A DNA stretch of 64,000 bases. It comes from Hymenopus coronatus (Eukaryota; Arthropoda; Insecta; Mantodea; Hymenopodidae). This document shows, piece after piece, positions 9,285-22,179 of the stretch. The stretch is taken from contig CM060883.1 of NCBI GenBank assembly GCA_030762935.1, forward strand, positions 94,671,501 to 94,735,500, read 5' to 3'. The notes beneath the pieces were generated by a model, which worked only from the letters and a program-made list of their open reading frames with translations, was not told where the DNA came from and searched no databases. The number at the start of each line of letters is the position of its first letter. Positions within the stretch are counted from its first letter, which is position 1. Made by a program: the position numbers and the translations under genes.

Positions 9285-9560
9285 AGAAAGAGAGAAAGTA
9301 GTAAACTAGCAATTAGATAACATTTACTTGAATCCAAAATTTCAATTTAAAGGTGGAACGGTAACTGAAAAACTTCAACTACTGAAGAAACCAGAACGGT
9401 TTTCTTGTGGCATCAGCTTTTGGTGATATGAAAGCAATTGTTTCGTTTTAAGCTGTGTATAAAGAAGCTTGTGATCTGATGTGGTTGTTATAATAATATG
9501 TTTGTTAAGCTCAGCAACCATTATGAGCATTATCACTGCTACTTCCTGGGAAAAACGTAG
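9285..9560. other. Spacer, no gene seen
   Basis: AT-rich sequence between the 221-bp duplication and the LINE tail. The upstream part of the LINE tail may begin in here but cannot be recognised. Confidence 0.4.
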
Positions 9561-9566
9561 GCACGT

Positions 9567-9779
9567 GTGCAGTTTTTAGAGCCTCTAAGGCACGCAAGCC
9601 ATGTGAGAAATGATCACTCGAAACAAATAACAAATAGGGAACAGAAAAATGACATACTTAAACTTTCCTTCGGAAATAGAACAATTAATGAATGGAACAA
9701 AATATCTGCAGAGTTACTGGAGATTTTTCCTCAAAGTGTAAAAATAGTTTTAAAGAGACTAAAGAAGACTGATTTATAG
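9567..9779 (+). pseudogene. C-terminal tail of a LINE ORF2 (5'-truncated copy)
   Basis: A 70-codon plus-strand frame contains ITNREQKNDILKLSFGNRTI, then NEWNKISAELLE, and ends in LKRLKKTDL. The F-x-N-R-x-x-N-x-W-N-x-L/I-P/S-A-E pattern followed by a terminal K-x-R-L segment is characteristic of the extreme C-terminus of jockey/CR1-like LINE ORF2 proteins, downstream of reverse transcriptase. Nothing recognisable as reverse transcriptase lies upstream, so this is a 5'-truncated copy. AT-rich 3' sequence follows, with AATAAA near 9963, which may be its 3' UTR. It lies on the opposite strand to the LINE remnant at 4.6-6.1 kb and may be a different family. Confidence 0.72.
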
Positions 9780-9989
9780 TCGGAATAGTAAATATATATA
9801 TTGCGTTAACACTAGTATTATAAAACCTTCAATATTGTTATTATTACTATGGTAGTATGTTATATTGCCATTCTGACAGGGTATTATACTACCCATTATA
9901 TTTATTTATTTTGATTATATTGTACATTGTATTATTACATTGATGACGCTGCTATGCAGTCAAATAAAGCAACTGCCTGCTTATTTAAC

Positions 9990-11025
9990 CTGGAAATGAC
10001 ATGACTCTGCGTTACCAGTATATGTAATGTCTGTTTGATAAACAATATTACAAATAACTAGTTAAATTTACCGGATTATTACTTTCTCTACACATACTAT
10101 TTACAGTGTATAGAGAAGGTATTACATTCCACCCAAAATTGTTATACCATGATTTCGCCGGAAATACATGTTTGGGGTCCACCTGAATAAAGAAAAAAGC
10201 ACTTTTGGAAAAAGTTCCGTGTGTGTATCTGCTGTCTGTGGACAACATGGCTCAACAACGAAAAACCAGTTAAAAACCAAACTTGGTATTTAGGCTTGGT
10301 ATCTTCCAAGGATGCGACACGAGGTTTTTCAAGAAAATTCCCCCATCCCAAACTACCCTTTACGTGGAAATAAATTCGAATATTTTGATGTCAAAAATGG
10401 CTCTAAGGATTTTGATTAAAATCTATTACACTTAAGATATTTACATGCCAAATAAAATGTATATATTGAATTTTCAGGGAACAGTCTCTAAAGACCTCTT
10501 TATTCTGGATGATTTTTATTGAATTTTGTATAAGAGATAGACAAAGACTCAGTACACAAAAAATGTAGCTCAGGATAAAACACACAATTTATGTCATTTT
10601 TTTCGTGGAGTTGATCCTTTTTTAGACATACCTTGTTATTAGTTTCAACATTGAAAAACATACTTTTCTCATATTGGAATTTGTCAACTCCTGTCCATAC
10701 AAACAAGGGAACTTCAGTCGCTTAGCAACCAGCTTTTGACTATCACTTTAACATTTGTTACTCCCTTATTTCGCTTATACTTAAACAAAGCAAGTAATAA
10801 GACTATTTCTGTTATTTTTTCTCAATTATCATGAAGTATATGGAAGCATAAGCTTTTTAACAATAATTTGTTGCAGAGATGTAGAGAAAGTCATGTGAGA
10901 GGAGCATATCAGCTTTTTTTTTACTTCCTTTGTGAGTGACGACATACTACAAGCTAAGTTTATATATATAAGGAATCTATACAACTCAGAAGGTATTCAT
11001 TTGTTTTTTTACACAAGCCTTGTGG
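9990..11025. other. 1-kb stretch without a recognisable gene
   Basis: Several overlapping minus-strand frames of 60-69 codons (10048-10248, 10142-10351, 10403-10585, 10500-10706) lie in different frames and show no domain. The sequence around 10130-10350 looks like part of an older interspersed repeat, but I cannot name it. Confidence 0.45.
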
Positions 11026-11027
11026 CT

Positions 11028-11122
11028 GGATAGGTAGAGTCCGAATGAAAAATACAATGTCATGGATGGGATTTGAACCACGGATCTCCCAGTCTCTAGC
11101 CGGTTGGCTATACTATGAGTCC
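11028..11122 (-). mobile_element. tRNA-derived SINE copy, minus strand
   Basis: The minus strand shows AACCGGCTAGAGACTGGGAG, then GATCCGTGGTTCAAATCCC. GGTTCAAATCC (11069-11079) is a perfect RNA polymerase III box B. After it come TTTTTCATTCGGACT and TACCTATC, which also follow the tRNA-like part of the plus-strand copy at 11236. The box A end is degraded. Shared sequence downstream of the tRNA-like part marks it as a SINE rather than a tRNA gene. Confidence 0.75.
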
Positions 11123-11235
11123 TAGGACTTACAACATTGTAAGACGCCATTGGGGTAGTCATCTCAAAATAATTTGTGGTTTACCGGGAAACATGCGAGT
11201 TAGTGGAAAAATTCAATGCTATGTCGGTATGTTGG

Positions 11236-11337
11236 CATGGTAGCTAAGTGGCAGAGCAACCGGCTAGAGACCAGGAGATCCGTGCCTCAAATCCCGGCTA
11301 TGGCACTGAATTTTTCAGTATGACTGTACCTATCAAT
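11236..11337 (+). mobile_element. tRNA-derived SINE copy, plus strand
   Basis: TAGCTAAGTGG (11241-11251) fits the box A consensus TRGYNNARNGG exactly. AACCGGCTAGAGACCAGGAG follows. The box B position (11284-11294) reads GCCTCAAATCC, two bases off consensus. A SINE body reading TTTTTCAGTATGACTGTACC follows, as in the minus-strand copy. The two copies are arranged head to head, about 110 bp apart. Confidence 0.75.
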
Positions 11338-11727
11338 TCAGAAAGTAACTTGTCACGTGTGATTAAAGCTGTTCCAAAGTTAAACCATAAAGCAGTCTTT
11401 CCAAAGAGCAACGGCAGAATAGGTAAACAGGGATGTTCCCACAGCTGTGGTCCTCGGGAACAATCAGCACTCTTCTGCTTTGTCAGGGAGTGCCATATTA
11501 TCACCTACATATACCTTTTACTATATGTGTTTATTCTCACACAAGCGCTTCCACTAGCAGCAAAAAGAAAGAAATCTAGGGAGCACGCCACAAAACCCAT
11601 GAAGACTGTCAATATGAATTGCTTGCTTATCAAAGAAGTTTCTAATTTGAAAGGTGGAGCGTGTGACTTGGACAACGTATTATTATTCGTGACACAATTA
11701 CACTGTCGCGATTATTGGCTCACTGCA
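11338..11727. other. Junction region before the satellite array
   Basis: Unique-looking sequence between the SINE and the first satellite monomer. A 171-codon plus-strand frame (11248-11763) crosses it, but starts inside the SINE and ends inside the first satellite monomer, so it is probably fortuitous. The array begins near 11728, where CGCAGGTTCTCC precedes the first TTGAGCCTGGAAACTAGCTCC. Confidence 0.5.
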
Positions 11728-12744
11728 CCACGCAGGTTCTCCACTTCGACTCTTAAACGTTGAGCCTGGAAACTAGCTCCACAACACTACAACAATGTGT
11801 TCGTAGTTTCTCAGCCCAGACTGTTAAACCTTGAGCCTGGAAACTAGCTCTACAACACTACAACAATGTCTTCGCAGGTTCTAAGCCTAGACTCTTAAAC
11901 CTTGAGCCTGGAAACTCTCCAGAACACTACAACAATTTCTTCGCAGGTTCTAAGACTAGACTCTTAAACCTTGAGCCTGGAAACTAGCTCCACAACACTA
12001 TAACAATGTGTTCTAGTTAATCAGCCTAGACTGTTAAACCTTCAGCCTGGAAACTAGCTCCACAGCACTACAACAATGTGTTCGTAGTTTCTCAGCCTAG
12101 AATGTTAAACCTTGAGCCTGGAAACTAGCTCCACAATACTACAACAATGTGTTCGTAGTTTCTCAGCCTAGACTGTTAAACCTTGAGCCTGGAAACTAGC
12201 TCCACAACACTACAACAATGTCTTCGCAGGTTCTAAGCCTAAACTCTTAAACCTTGAGCCTGGAAACTAGCTCCACAAAACTACAACAATGTGTTCGTAG
12301 TTTCTCAGGCTAGACTGTTAAACCTTGAGCCTGGAAACTAGCTCCACAACACTACAACAATGTGTTCGTAGTTTCTCAGGCTAGACTGTTAAACCTTGAG
12401 CCTGGAAACTAGCTCCACAAGACTACAACCATGTGTTCTAGTTTCTCAACCTAGACTGTTAAACCTTGAGCCTGGAAACAAGCTCCACTACACTACAAAA
12501 ATGTGTTCGTAGTTTCTCAGCCTAGACTGTTAAACCTTGAGGCTGGAAACTAGCTCCACAGCACTACAACAATCTGTTCGTACTTTCTCAGCCTAGACTC
12601 TTAAACCTTGAGCCTGGAAACTAGCTCCACAACACTACAACAATGTCTTCGCTGGTTCTAAGCCTAGACGCTTAAACCTTGAGCCTGGAAACTCTCCAGA
12701 ACACTACAACAATGTCTTCAAAGGTTCTAAGCCTAGAATATTAA
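11728..12744 (+). repeat. Left edge of the array: 71-bp and 65-bp variant monomers
   Basis: The first kilobase is made of a distinct monomer: TTGAGCCTGGAAACTAGCTC, CACAACACTACAACAATGTG, TTCGTAGTTTCTCAGCCTAG, then ACTGTTAAACC (71 bp). It shares the opening 20 or so bases and the final TAAACC with the 76-bp monomer, but the middle is unrelated. A 65-bp form reads GGAAACTCTCCAGAACACTACAACAATG and occurs near 11905 and 12680. The switch to 76-bp monomers comes right after the second 65-bp form, at about 12745. Confidence 0.92.
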
Positions 12745-13700
12745 ACCTTGAGCCTGGAAGCTGGCTCCAGGACACATCCTAGGGGAACCGTCTCCTTGTT
12801 TAGATCTGCCTTAGTCCTAAACCTTGAGCCTGGAAGCTGGCTCCAGGACACAGCCTAGGGGAACTGGCTGCTTGTTTTGATCTGCTGGAGTCCTAAACCT
12901 TGAGCCTGAAAGCTGGTTCCAGGCCATATCCTAGGGGAACTGTCTCCTTGTTTTGATCTGCCTTAATCCTAAACCTTAAGCCTGGAAGGTGGCTCCAGTA
13001 CACATCCTAGGGGAACTGCATCCTTCTTTTTTTATCGGCCAGAGTCCTAAACATTTAGCCTGGAAGCTAGCTCCAGCACACATCCTAGGGGAACTGCCTC
13101 CTTGTTTTGATATGCCTTAGTCCTAAATCTTGAGCCTGGAAGCTAGCTCCAGGACACATCCTAGGGGAACTGTCTCCTTGTTTTGATCGGCCTGAGTCCT
13201 AAACCTTGAGCCTTGATGCTGGCTCCAGAACACACCCTAAGGGAACTGTCTCCTTATTTTGATCAGCCTTAGTCCTAAACCTTGAGCCTGGAAGGTGGCT
13301 CCAGGACATATTCTAGGGGAACTGTCGGCTTGGTTTGATCGGCCGGAGTCCTAAACCTTGAGCCTGGAAGCTAGCTCCAACCTAGGGGAACTGTGCTTGT
13401 TTTGATCGGCCGGAGTCCTAAACCTTGAGACTGGAAGGTGGCTCCAGGACATATCCTAAGGGAACTGCCTCCTCATTTTTATATGCCTTAGTCCAAAACC
13501 TTGATCCTGGCTCCACTACACATCCTAGGGGAACTGTCTCCTTGTTTTGTTTGGCCGGAGTCCTAAACCTTGAGACTTGATGCTGTCTCCAGGACACATC
13601 CTAGGGGAACTGTCTCCTTGTATTGATCTGCCTTAGTCCTAAACCTGGAGCCTAGAAGTTGGCTCCAGGCACATCTTAGGGGAACTGTCTCCTTGTTTTG

Positions 13701-16700
13701 ATCTGCTGGAGTCCTAAATCTTGAGCCTGGAAGGTCATTCCAGGACACAACCTAAGGGATTTGTCTCCTTGTTTTGATCTGCCTTAGTGCTAAACCTTGA
13801 GCCTGGAAGCTGGCTCCAGGACACATCCTAGAGGAACTGTCTGCTTGTTTTGATCTGCCTTAGTCCCAAACCCTGAGCCTGGAAGCTGGTTCCAGGACAC
13901 ATCCTAGTGGAACAGTCTCCTTGTTTTGACCTGCCTTAGTCCTAAACCTTCAGCTTGGAAGGTGGCTTCAGGACACATCCTAGAGGAACTGTCTCCTTGT
14001 TTTGATCTGCCTTAGTCCTAAACCTTGAACCTGGAAGGTGGCTCCAGGACACATTCTAGGGAAATGCCTCCTTGTTTTGATCTGCCTTAGTCCTAAACCG
14101 TGAGCCTGGAAGGTGGCTCCAGGACACATTCTTGGGGAACTGTCTCCTTGTTTTGGTCTGCCTTAGTCCTAAATCTTGAGCCTGGAAGGTGGCTCCAGGA
14201 CACATCCTAGGGAAATGCCTCCTTGTTTTGATCTGCCTTAGTCCTAAACCTTGAGCCTGGAAGGTGGCTCCAGGACACATCCTTGGGAAACCGTCTCCTT
14301 GTTTTTTCTGCCTTAGACCTAAACCTTGAGCCTGGAAGCTAGCTCCAGCACACATCCTAGGGGAATTGTCTGCTTTTTTTGATCAGCCGGAGTCCTGAAC
14401 CTTGAGCCTGGAAGCTGGTTCCAGGACACAGCCTAGGGGAACTGTCTCCTTATTTTGATCGGCTGGAGTCCTAAACCTTGAGTCTGGAAGCTAGCTCCAG
14501 GACACATCCTAGGGGAACTGTCTCTTTATTTTGATCTTCCTTAGTCCTAAACCTTGAGCCTGAAAGCTAGCTCCAGGACACATCCTAGGGGAACTGTCTC
14601 CTTGTTTTGATCGGCCGGAGTCCTAAACCTTGAGATTTGAAGCTGGTTCCAGGACAAAACCTAGGGGAAGTGTCGCCCTGTTTTGATCTGCATTAGTCCT
14701 AAACCTTGAACCTGGAAGCTGTTTTCATGACACAACCTAGGGGAACTGTTTGCTTTCTTTGAAAATCCTTGGTCCTAACCTTGAGCCTGGAAGATGGTTC
14801 CAGGACACATCCTAGGGGAACTGTATCCTTGTTTTTATCTGCTTTAGTCCTAAATCTTGAGCCTTAATGCTGGCCTTAGGACACATCCTAGGGGAACTCT
14901 CCCTTTGTTTTGATATGCTGGAGTCCTAAACCTTGAGCCAGTAAACTAACTCCAGGATATATCGTAAGTGAACTGCCTCCTTGTTTTGATCTGCCTTAGA
15001 CCAAAACCTTGAGCCGGAAACCTGGTTCCAGCACACATCCTAGGGGAACTGTCTCCTTGTTTTGATCGGCCGGAGTCCTAAACCTTGAGCCTTGATGCTG
15101 GCTCCAGGACACATCCTAGGGTAACTGTCTGCTTGTTTTGATCTATCTTAGTCCTAAATCTTGAGGCTAGAGGCTAGCTCTAGGACACATCCTAGGGAAC
15201 TGTCTGCTTTTTTTGATCGGCCGGAGTCCTAAACCTTGACCCTGGAAAGTGGCTCCAGGACACATCCTAAGGAAACTGTCACTTTGTTTTGATCTGCTTT
15301 AGTCCTAATCCTTGAGCTGGAAAATTTGTTCCAGGACACATCCTAGGGGAACTGTCTCCTTGTTTTGATCGGCCGGAGTCCTAAACCTTGAACCTTCATG
15401 CTGGCTCCAGGATATATCCTAGGGGAACTGTCTCCTTATTGTGATCGGCCGGAGATCTAAACCTTGAGCCTGGAAGCTGGCTGCATGACACACCCGAGGG
15501 GAACTGTCTTCTTGTTTTGATCTGCTTTAGTCCTAAACCTTGAGCCTCGAAAGTGGCTCCAGGACACATCCTAGGGGAACTGTCTCCTTGTTTTGATCTG
15601 CTGGAGTCCTAAATCTTGAGCCTGGAAGGTGATTCCAGGACACAACCTAGGGGATCTGTCTCCTTATTTTGATCTGCCTTAGTGCTAAACCTTGAGCCTG
15701 GAAGCTGGCTCCAGGACACATCCTACAGGTACTGTCTGCTTGTTTTTATCTGCCTTAGTCCCAAACCCTGAACCTGGAAGCTGGTTCCAGGACACATCCT
15801 AGTGGAACAGTCTCCTTGTTTTGACCTGCCTTAGTCCTAAACCTTGAGCCTGGAAGGTGGCTTCAGGACACATCCTAGAGGAACTGTCTCCTAGTTTTGA
15901 TCTGCCTTAGCCCCAAACCTTGAGCCTGGAAGGTGGCTCCAGGACACATCCTAGGGAAATGTCTCCTTGTTTTGATCTGCCTTAGTCCTAAACCTTGAGC
16001 CTGGAAGGTGCCTCCAGTACACATCCTAGGGAAATGCCTCCTAGATTTGATCTGCCTTAGTCCTAAACCTTGAGCCGAGAAGGTGGCCCCAGGACACATC
16101 CTTGGGGAACTGTCTCCTTGTTTTGGTCTGCCTTAGTCCTAAATCTTGATCCAGGAAGATAGCTCCAGGACACATCCTAGGGGAACTGTCTGCTTGTGTT
16201 GATCAGCCGGGTTCCTAAACCTTGAGCCTGGAAGCTGGCTTTAGGACACATCCAAGGCGAACCGTCTACTTGTTTTGTTCTGCCTTAGACCTAAACCTTG
16301 AGCCTAGAAGCTAGCTCCAGCACACATCCTAGGGGAATTGTCTGTTTTTTTGATCAGCCGGAGTCCTAAACCTGGAGCCTGGAAGCTGGTTCCAGGACAC
16401 AGCCTAGGGGAACTGCCTCCTTGTTTTGTTCGGCTGGAGTCCTAAACCTTGAGTCTGGAAGCTAGCTCCAGGACACATCCTAGGGGAACTGTCTCCTTGT
16501 TTTGATCTTCCTTAGTCCTAAACCTTGAGCCTGGAAGCTAGCTCCAGGACACATCCTAGGGGAACTGTCTCCTTGTTTTGATCGGCCGGAGTCCTAAACC
16601 TTGAGATTTGAAGCTGGTTCCAGGACAAAACCTAGGGGAACTGTCGCCCTGTTTTGATCTGCATTAGTCCTAAACCTTGAACCTGGAAGCTGTTTTTATG

Positions 16701-19650
16701 ACACAACCTAGGGGAACTGTTTGCTTTCTTTGAAAATCCTTAGTCCTAACCTTGAGCCTGGAAGATGGTTCCAGGACACATCCTAGGGGAACTGTATCCT
16801 TGTTTTGATCTGCCTTAGTCCTAAACCTTGAGCCTTGATGCTGGCCTTAGGACACATCCTAGGGGAACTCTCTCTTTGTTTTGATATGCTGGATTCCTAA
16901 ACCTTGAGCCAGTAAATTAACTCCAGGATATATCGTAAGTGAACTGCCTCCTTGTTTTGATCTGCCTTAGACCAAAACCTTGAGACATAAACCTGGTTCC
17001 AGCACACATCCTAGGGGAACTGTCTCCTTGTTTTGATCTGCCTTAGTCCTAAACCTTGAGCCAAGAGGCTAGCTCTAGGACACATCTTAGGGAACTGTCT
17101 GCTTGTATTGATCGGCCAGAGTCCTAAACCTTGACCCTGGAAGCTGGTTCCAGGACACATCCTAAGGGAAATGTCTTTGTTTATGATCTGCCTTAATCCT
17201 AATCCTTGAGCCTGAAAATTTGTTCCAGGACACATCCTAGGGGAACTGTCTCCTTGTTTTGATCGGCCGGAGTCCTAAAACTTGAACCTTCATGCTGGCT
17301 CCAGGAGATATCCTAGGGGAACTATTTCCTTGTTTTGATCGGCCGGAGATCTAAACCTTGAGCCTGGAAGCTGGCTGCATGACACATCCTAGGGGAACTG
17401 TCTTCTTGTTTTGATCTTCTTTAGTCCTAAACATTGAGCCTAGAAAGTGGCTCTAGGACACATCCTAGGGCAACTGTCTGCTTGTTTTGATCTGCCTTAG
17501 TCCTAAACCCTGAGCCTAGAAGGTGGTTCCAGTACACATACTAGTGGAACTGTCTCCTTGTTTTGAACTGCCTTAGTCCTAAACCTTGAGCTTGGAAGGT
17601 GGCTCCAGGACACATGCTAGAACAACTGTCTGCATTTTTTGATCTGCCTTAGTCGTAAGCCTTGAGCCTGGAAGGTGGCTCCAGGACCAATCCTATGGGA
17701 ACTGTCACCTTGTTTTGATCTGCCTTAGTCCTAAACCTTGAGCATGGAAGGTCGCTCCAGGACACATCCTAGGGGAACTGTCTCCTTGTTTTGATCTGCC
17801 TTAGTCCTAAACTTTCAGCCTGGAAGGTGGCTCTAGCACAACTGATAGGGGAAATGTCTCCTTGTTTTGATCAGCCTTAGTCCTAAACCTTGAGCCTGGA
17901 AGGTGGCCCCAGGACACATCCTAGTGGAACAGTCTCCTTGTTTTGACCTGCCTTAGTCCTAAACCTTGAGCCTGGAAGGTGGCTTCAGGACACATCCTAG
18001 AGGAACTGTCTCCTTGTTTTGATCTGCTTTAGTCCTAAACCTTGAGCCTGGAAGGTGGCTACAGGACACATCCTAAGGAAATGTCTCCTTGTTTTGATCT
18101 GCCTTAGTCCTAAACCTTAAGCCTGGAAGGTGGCTCCAGGACACATCCTAGGGAAATGCGTCCTTGTTTTATCTGCCTTAGTCCTAAACCTCGAGCCTGG
18201 AAGCTGGCTCCAGGACACATCCTTAGGGAACTGTCTCCTTGTTTTGGTCTGCCTTAGTCCTAAATCTTGAACCTGGAAGCTAGCTCCAGGACACATCCTA
18301 GGGGAACAGTCTGCTTGTTTTGATCAGCCGGAGTCCTAAATCTTGAGCCTGGAAGCTGGCTTTAGGACACATCCAAGGGGAACCGTCTCCTTGTTTTGTT
18401 CTGCCTTAGACCTAAACCTTGGGCCTCGAAGCTAGCTCCAGCACAGATCCTAGGGGAACTGTCTCCTTGTTTTGATCGGCTGGAGTCCTAAACCTTGAGT
18501 CTGGAAGCTAGCTCCAGGACACATCCTAGTGGAACTGTCTCCTGGTTTTGATCCTCCTTAGTCCTAAACCTTGAGCCTGGAAGCTAGCTCCAGGACACAT
18601 CCTAGGGGAACTGTCTCCTTGTTTTGATCGGCCGGAGTCCTAAACCTTGAGATTTGAAGTTGGTTCCAGGACAAAACCTAGGGGAACTGTCGCCCTGTTT
18701 TGATCTGCATTAGTCCTAAACCTTGAACCTGGAAGCTGTTTTCATGACACAACCTAGGGGAACTGTTTGCTTTCTTTGAAAATCCTTAGTCCTAAACCTT
18801 GAGCATGGAAGGTGGCTCCAGGACACATCCTAGGGGAACTGTCTCCTTGTTTTGATCTGCCTTAGTCCTAAATCTTGAGCCTTGATGCTGGCTCCAGGAC
18901 ACAGCCTAGGGGAACTGTCTCTTTGTTTTGATATGCTGGAGTCCTAAACCTTGAGCCAGGAAACTAACTCCAGGACATATCGTAAGTGAACTGCCTCCTT
19001 GTTTTGATCTGCCTTAGACCTAAACCTTGAGCCTGGAAGCTTGTTCCAGGACACAACCTAGGTTAAATGTCTGCTTGTTTTGATCATCCTTAGTCCTAAA
19101 CCTTGAGCCTTGATGCTGGCTCCAGGACACATCCTAGAGTAACAGTCTGCTTGTTTTGATCTGCCTTAGTCCTAAACCTTGAGGCTAGAGGCTAGCTCTA
19201 GGACACATCCTAGGGAACTGTCTGCTTGTTTTGATCGGCCCGAGTCCTAAACCTTGACCCTGGAAGGTGGCTCCAGGACACATCCTAAGGGAACTGTCAC
19301 TTTGTTTTGATCTGCCTTAGTACTAATCCTTGAACCTGGAAATTTGTTCCAGGACACATCCTAGGGGAATTGTCTCCTCTTTTTGATCGGCCGGAATCCT
19401 AAACCTTGAACCTTCATGCTGGCTCCAGGACATATCCTAGGGGAACTGTCTCCTTGTTTTAATCGGCCGGAGATCTAAACCTTCAACGTGGAAGCTGGCT
19501 GCATGACGCATCCTACGGGATCTGTCTTCTTGTTTTGATCTGCCTTAGTCCTAAACATTGAGCCTTGATACTGGCTCTAGGACACATCCTAGGGGAACTG
19601 TCTCCTTGTTGTGATCTGCTAGATTCCTAAAACTTGAGCCTGGAAGGTAG
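13701..19650 (+). repeat. Three tandem diverged higher-order blocks of about 1.9-2.05 kb
   Basis: Marker monomers recur in the same order. The monomer ATCTGCTGGAGTCCTAAATC with a following GGAAGGT(C/G)ATTCC is at 13701 and 15596 (offset 1895). The GAGATTTGAAG monomer is at 14632, 16603 and 18649 (offsets 1971 and 2046). The rare segment GAACTGTTTGCTTTCTTTGA follows each. Offsets change in steps of about 75-76 bp, consistent with gain or loss of single monomers. Copies are clearly more diverged than in the 4.34-kb set. Confidence 0.8.
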
Positions 19651-22179
19651 TTCCAGGACACATCCTAGGGGATCTGTCTGCTTGGTTTGATCTGCCTTAG
19701 TCCTAAACCCTGAGCCTGGAAGCTGGTTCCAGTACACATACTAGTGGAACTGTCTCCTTGTTTTGAACTGCCTTAGTCCTAAACTTGAGCCTGGAAGCTG
19801 GCTCCAGAACACATCCTAGGGGAACTGTCTCTTTGTTTTGATCGGCCCCAGACCTAAACCTTGAGCCTGGAAGCTGGTTCCAGCACACAACCTAGGGGAA
19901 GTGTCTCCTTGTTTTGATCGACCCGAGTCCTAAACCTTGAGCCTGGAAGCTGGTTTCAGGACACAACCTAAGGGAACTGTCTCCAAGTTTTGATGTGCTC
20001 GAGTCCTAAATCTTGAGCCTGGAAGCCAGCTCCAGGACACATCCTAGGGGAACTGTCTGCTTGTTTTGATCTGCCTTAGTCCTAAACCTTGAGCCTGGAA
20101 GCTTGTTCCAGGACACAACCTCGGGAAACTGTCTGCTTTATTTGATCTGCCTTAGTCCTAAATCTTGAGCCTGGAAGGTGGCTCCAGGACACATCCTAGT
20201 GTAACTGTCTCCTTGTTTTGACATGCCTTAGTCCTAAACCTTGAGATGGAACCTAGCTCCAGGAAACAACCTAGGATAACTGTCTCCATATTTTCAAATG
20301 CCTTAGTCCCTAACCTTGGGTCTAGAAGCTGGTTTCAGGATACAACCTAGGGGAACTGTCTGATGGTAGTGAACGGCTGGAATCCTAAACCTTGAGCCTG
20401 GAAGCTGGTTGCAGCACATATCCTAGTGGACCAGTCTCCTTGTTTTGATCTGCCTTATTCCTAAATCTTCAGCCTGGATGTTGGCTTCAGGACACATCCT
20501 AGTGGAACAGTCTCCTTGTTTTGATGTGTTGGAGTCCTAAACGTTGAGCCCGGAAGCTAGCTCCAGGACACATTCTAGGGGAACTGTCTCTTTGTTTTGA
20601 TCAGCCCGAGTCCTAAACCTTGAGCCTGGAAGCTTGTTCCAGGACACAAATAAGGGGAAATGTCTGCTTGTTTAGTTCTGGCTTAGTTCTAAACCTTGAG
20701 CCTTGATGCTGGCTCCAGGACACATCCTAGGGGAACTGTCTCCTTCTTTTGATCGGCCGGAGTCCTAAACCTTGAGCCTGGAAACTGGATCCAGGACGCA
20801 ACCTAGGGGAACTTTGTCCCGGTTTTGATCGACCCGAGTCCTAAACCTTGAGCCTGGAAGCTGGTTCCAGGACAGCCTAGGTGAACTGTCTCATTGTTTT
20901 GATCTGTCTTAGTCCTAAAGCTTCAGTCTAGAAGCTGGTTCCAGGGCACAACCAGGGGTACTGTCTCCTTGTTTTGATCGGCTGGAGTCCTAAACCTTGT
21001 GCCTTGGAGCTGGCTCCAGGACACATCCTTGGGGAACTGTCTCCTAGTTTTGATCGGCCCGAATCCTAAAACTTCAGCCTTAAGACTGGCTCCAGGATAC
21101 ATCCTAGGGAAATGTCTCCTTGTTTTGATAGACTTTAGTCCTAAACCTTGAGCCTGAAAGGCGGCTCCAGGACACATCCTTGGGGAACTATCTCCTTGTT
21201 TTGGTCTGCCTTAGTCCTAAATCTTGAGCCTGGAAGCTAGCTCCAGCACACATCCTAGGGGAATTGTTTGCATGTTTTGATCAGCCGGAGTCCTAAACCT
21301 TGAGCCTGGAAGCTGGTTCCAGGACACAGCCTAGGGGAACTGTCTCCTTGTTTTGATCTGCCTTAGTCCTAAACCTTGCGCCTGTAAGCTGGCTCCAGGA
21401 CACAACCTAGGCGAACTGATTGCTTGTTTTGATCGGCCGGAGTCGTAAACTTTGAACCTGGAAGCTAGCTCCAGGACACATCCCAGGGGAACTGCCTGCT
21501 TGTTTTGATCTGCCTTAGTCCTAAGCCTTGAGCCTGGAAGGTGGCTCCAGGACATATCCTATGGGAACTGTCTGTTTTTATCTGCCTTAGTCCTAAACCT
21601 TAAGCCTGAAAGGTGGCTCCAGGACACATCCTAGGGGAACTGTCTCCTTGTTTTGATCGGCCCGAGTCCTAAACCTTCAGCCTGGAAACTGGTTTCAGGA
21701 CACAAACTAGGGGAAATATCTGCTTGTTTTCATCTGCCTTAGACCTAAAACTTGAGCCTTGATGCTGGCTCCAGGACACATCCTAGGGGAACTGTCTGCT
21801 TGTTTTGATCTGCCTGAGTCCTAAACCTTTAGCCTGGAAGCTGGTTCGAGGACACAACCTAAGGGTACTGTCTCCTTGTTTTGATCGGCTAGAGTCCTAA
21901 ACCTTGAGCCTTGGAGCTGGTTCCAGGACACAACCTAGGGGAACTCATTCCTTGTTTTGATCGGCCGGAGTCGTAAACCTTGAACCTTGATGCAGGCTCC
22001 AGGACACCGCCTAGGGGAACTGTCTCCTTGTTTTGATCTGCCTTAGTCCTAAACCTTGAGCCTGGAAGGTGGCTCCAGGACACATCTTAGGGGAACTGTC
22101 TCCTGGTTTTGAACGGCTGGAATCCTAAACCTTGAGCCTGGAAGCTGGTTCCAGCACACATCCTAGTGGAACAGTCTCC

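Noticed and set aside
11236..11310. Functional tRNA gene
   Set aside because: Box A is perfect, but box B has two mismatches. The same downstream non-tRNA sequence occurs in the second, inverted copy, which identifies a SINE.
11248..11763. 171-codon plus-strand open frame
   Set aside because: It begins inside the SINE and ends inside the first satellite monomer, with no recognisable domain. Most likely fortuitous.
11728..12744. CENP-B box in the satellite monomers (TTCG motif in the 71-bp monomer)
   Set aside because: TTCG is present, but the required A and CGGG spaced after it are not. Neither the 71-bp nor the 76-bp monomer matches the core consensus.
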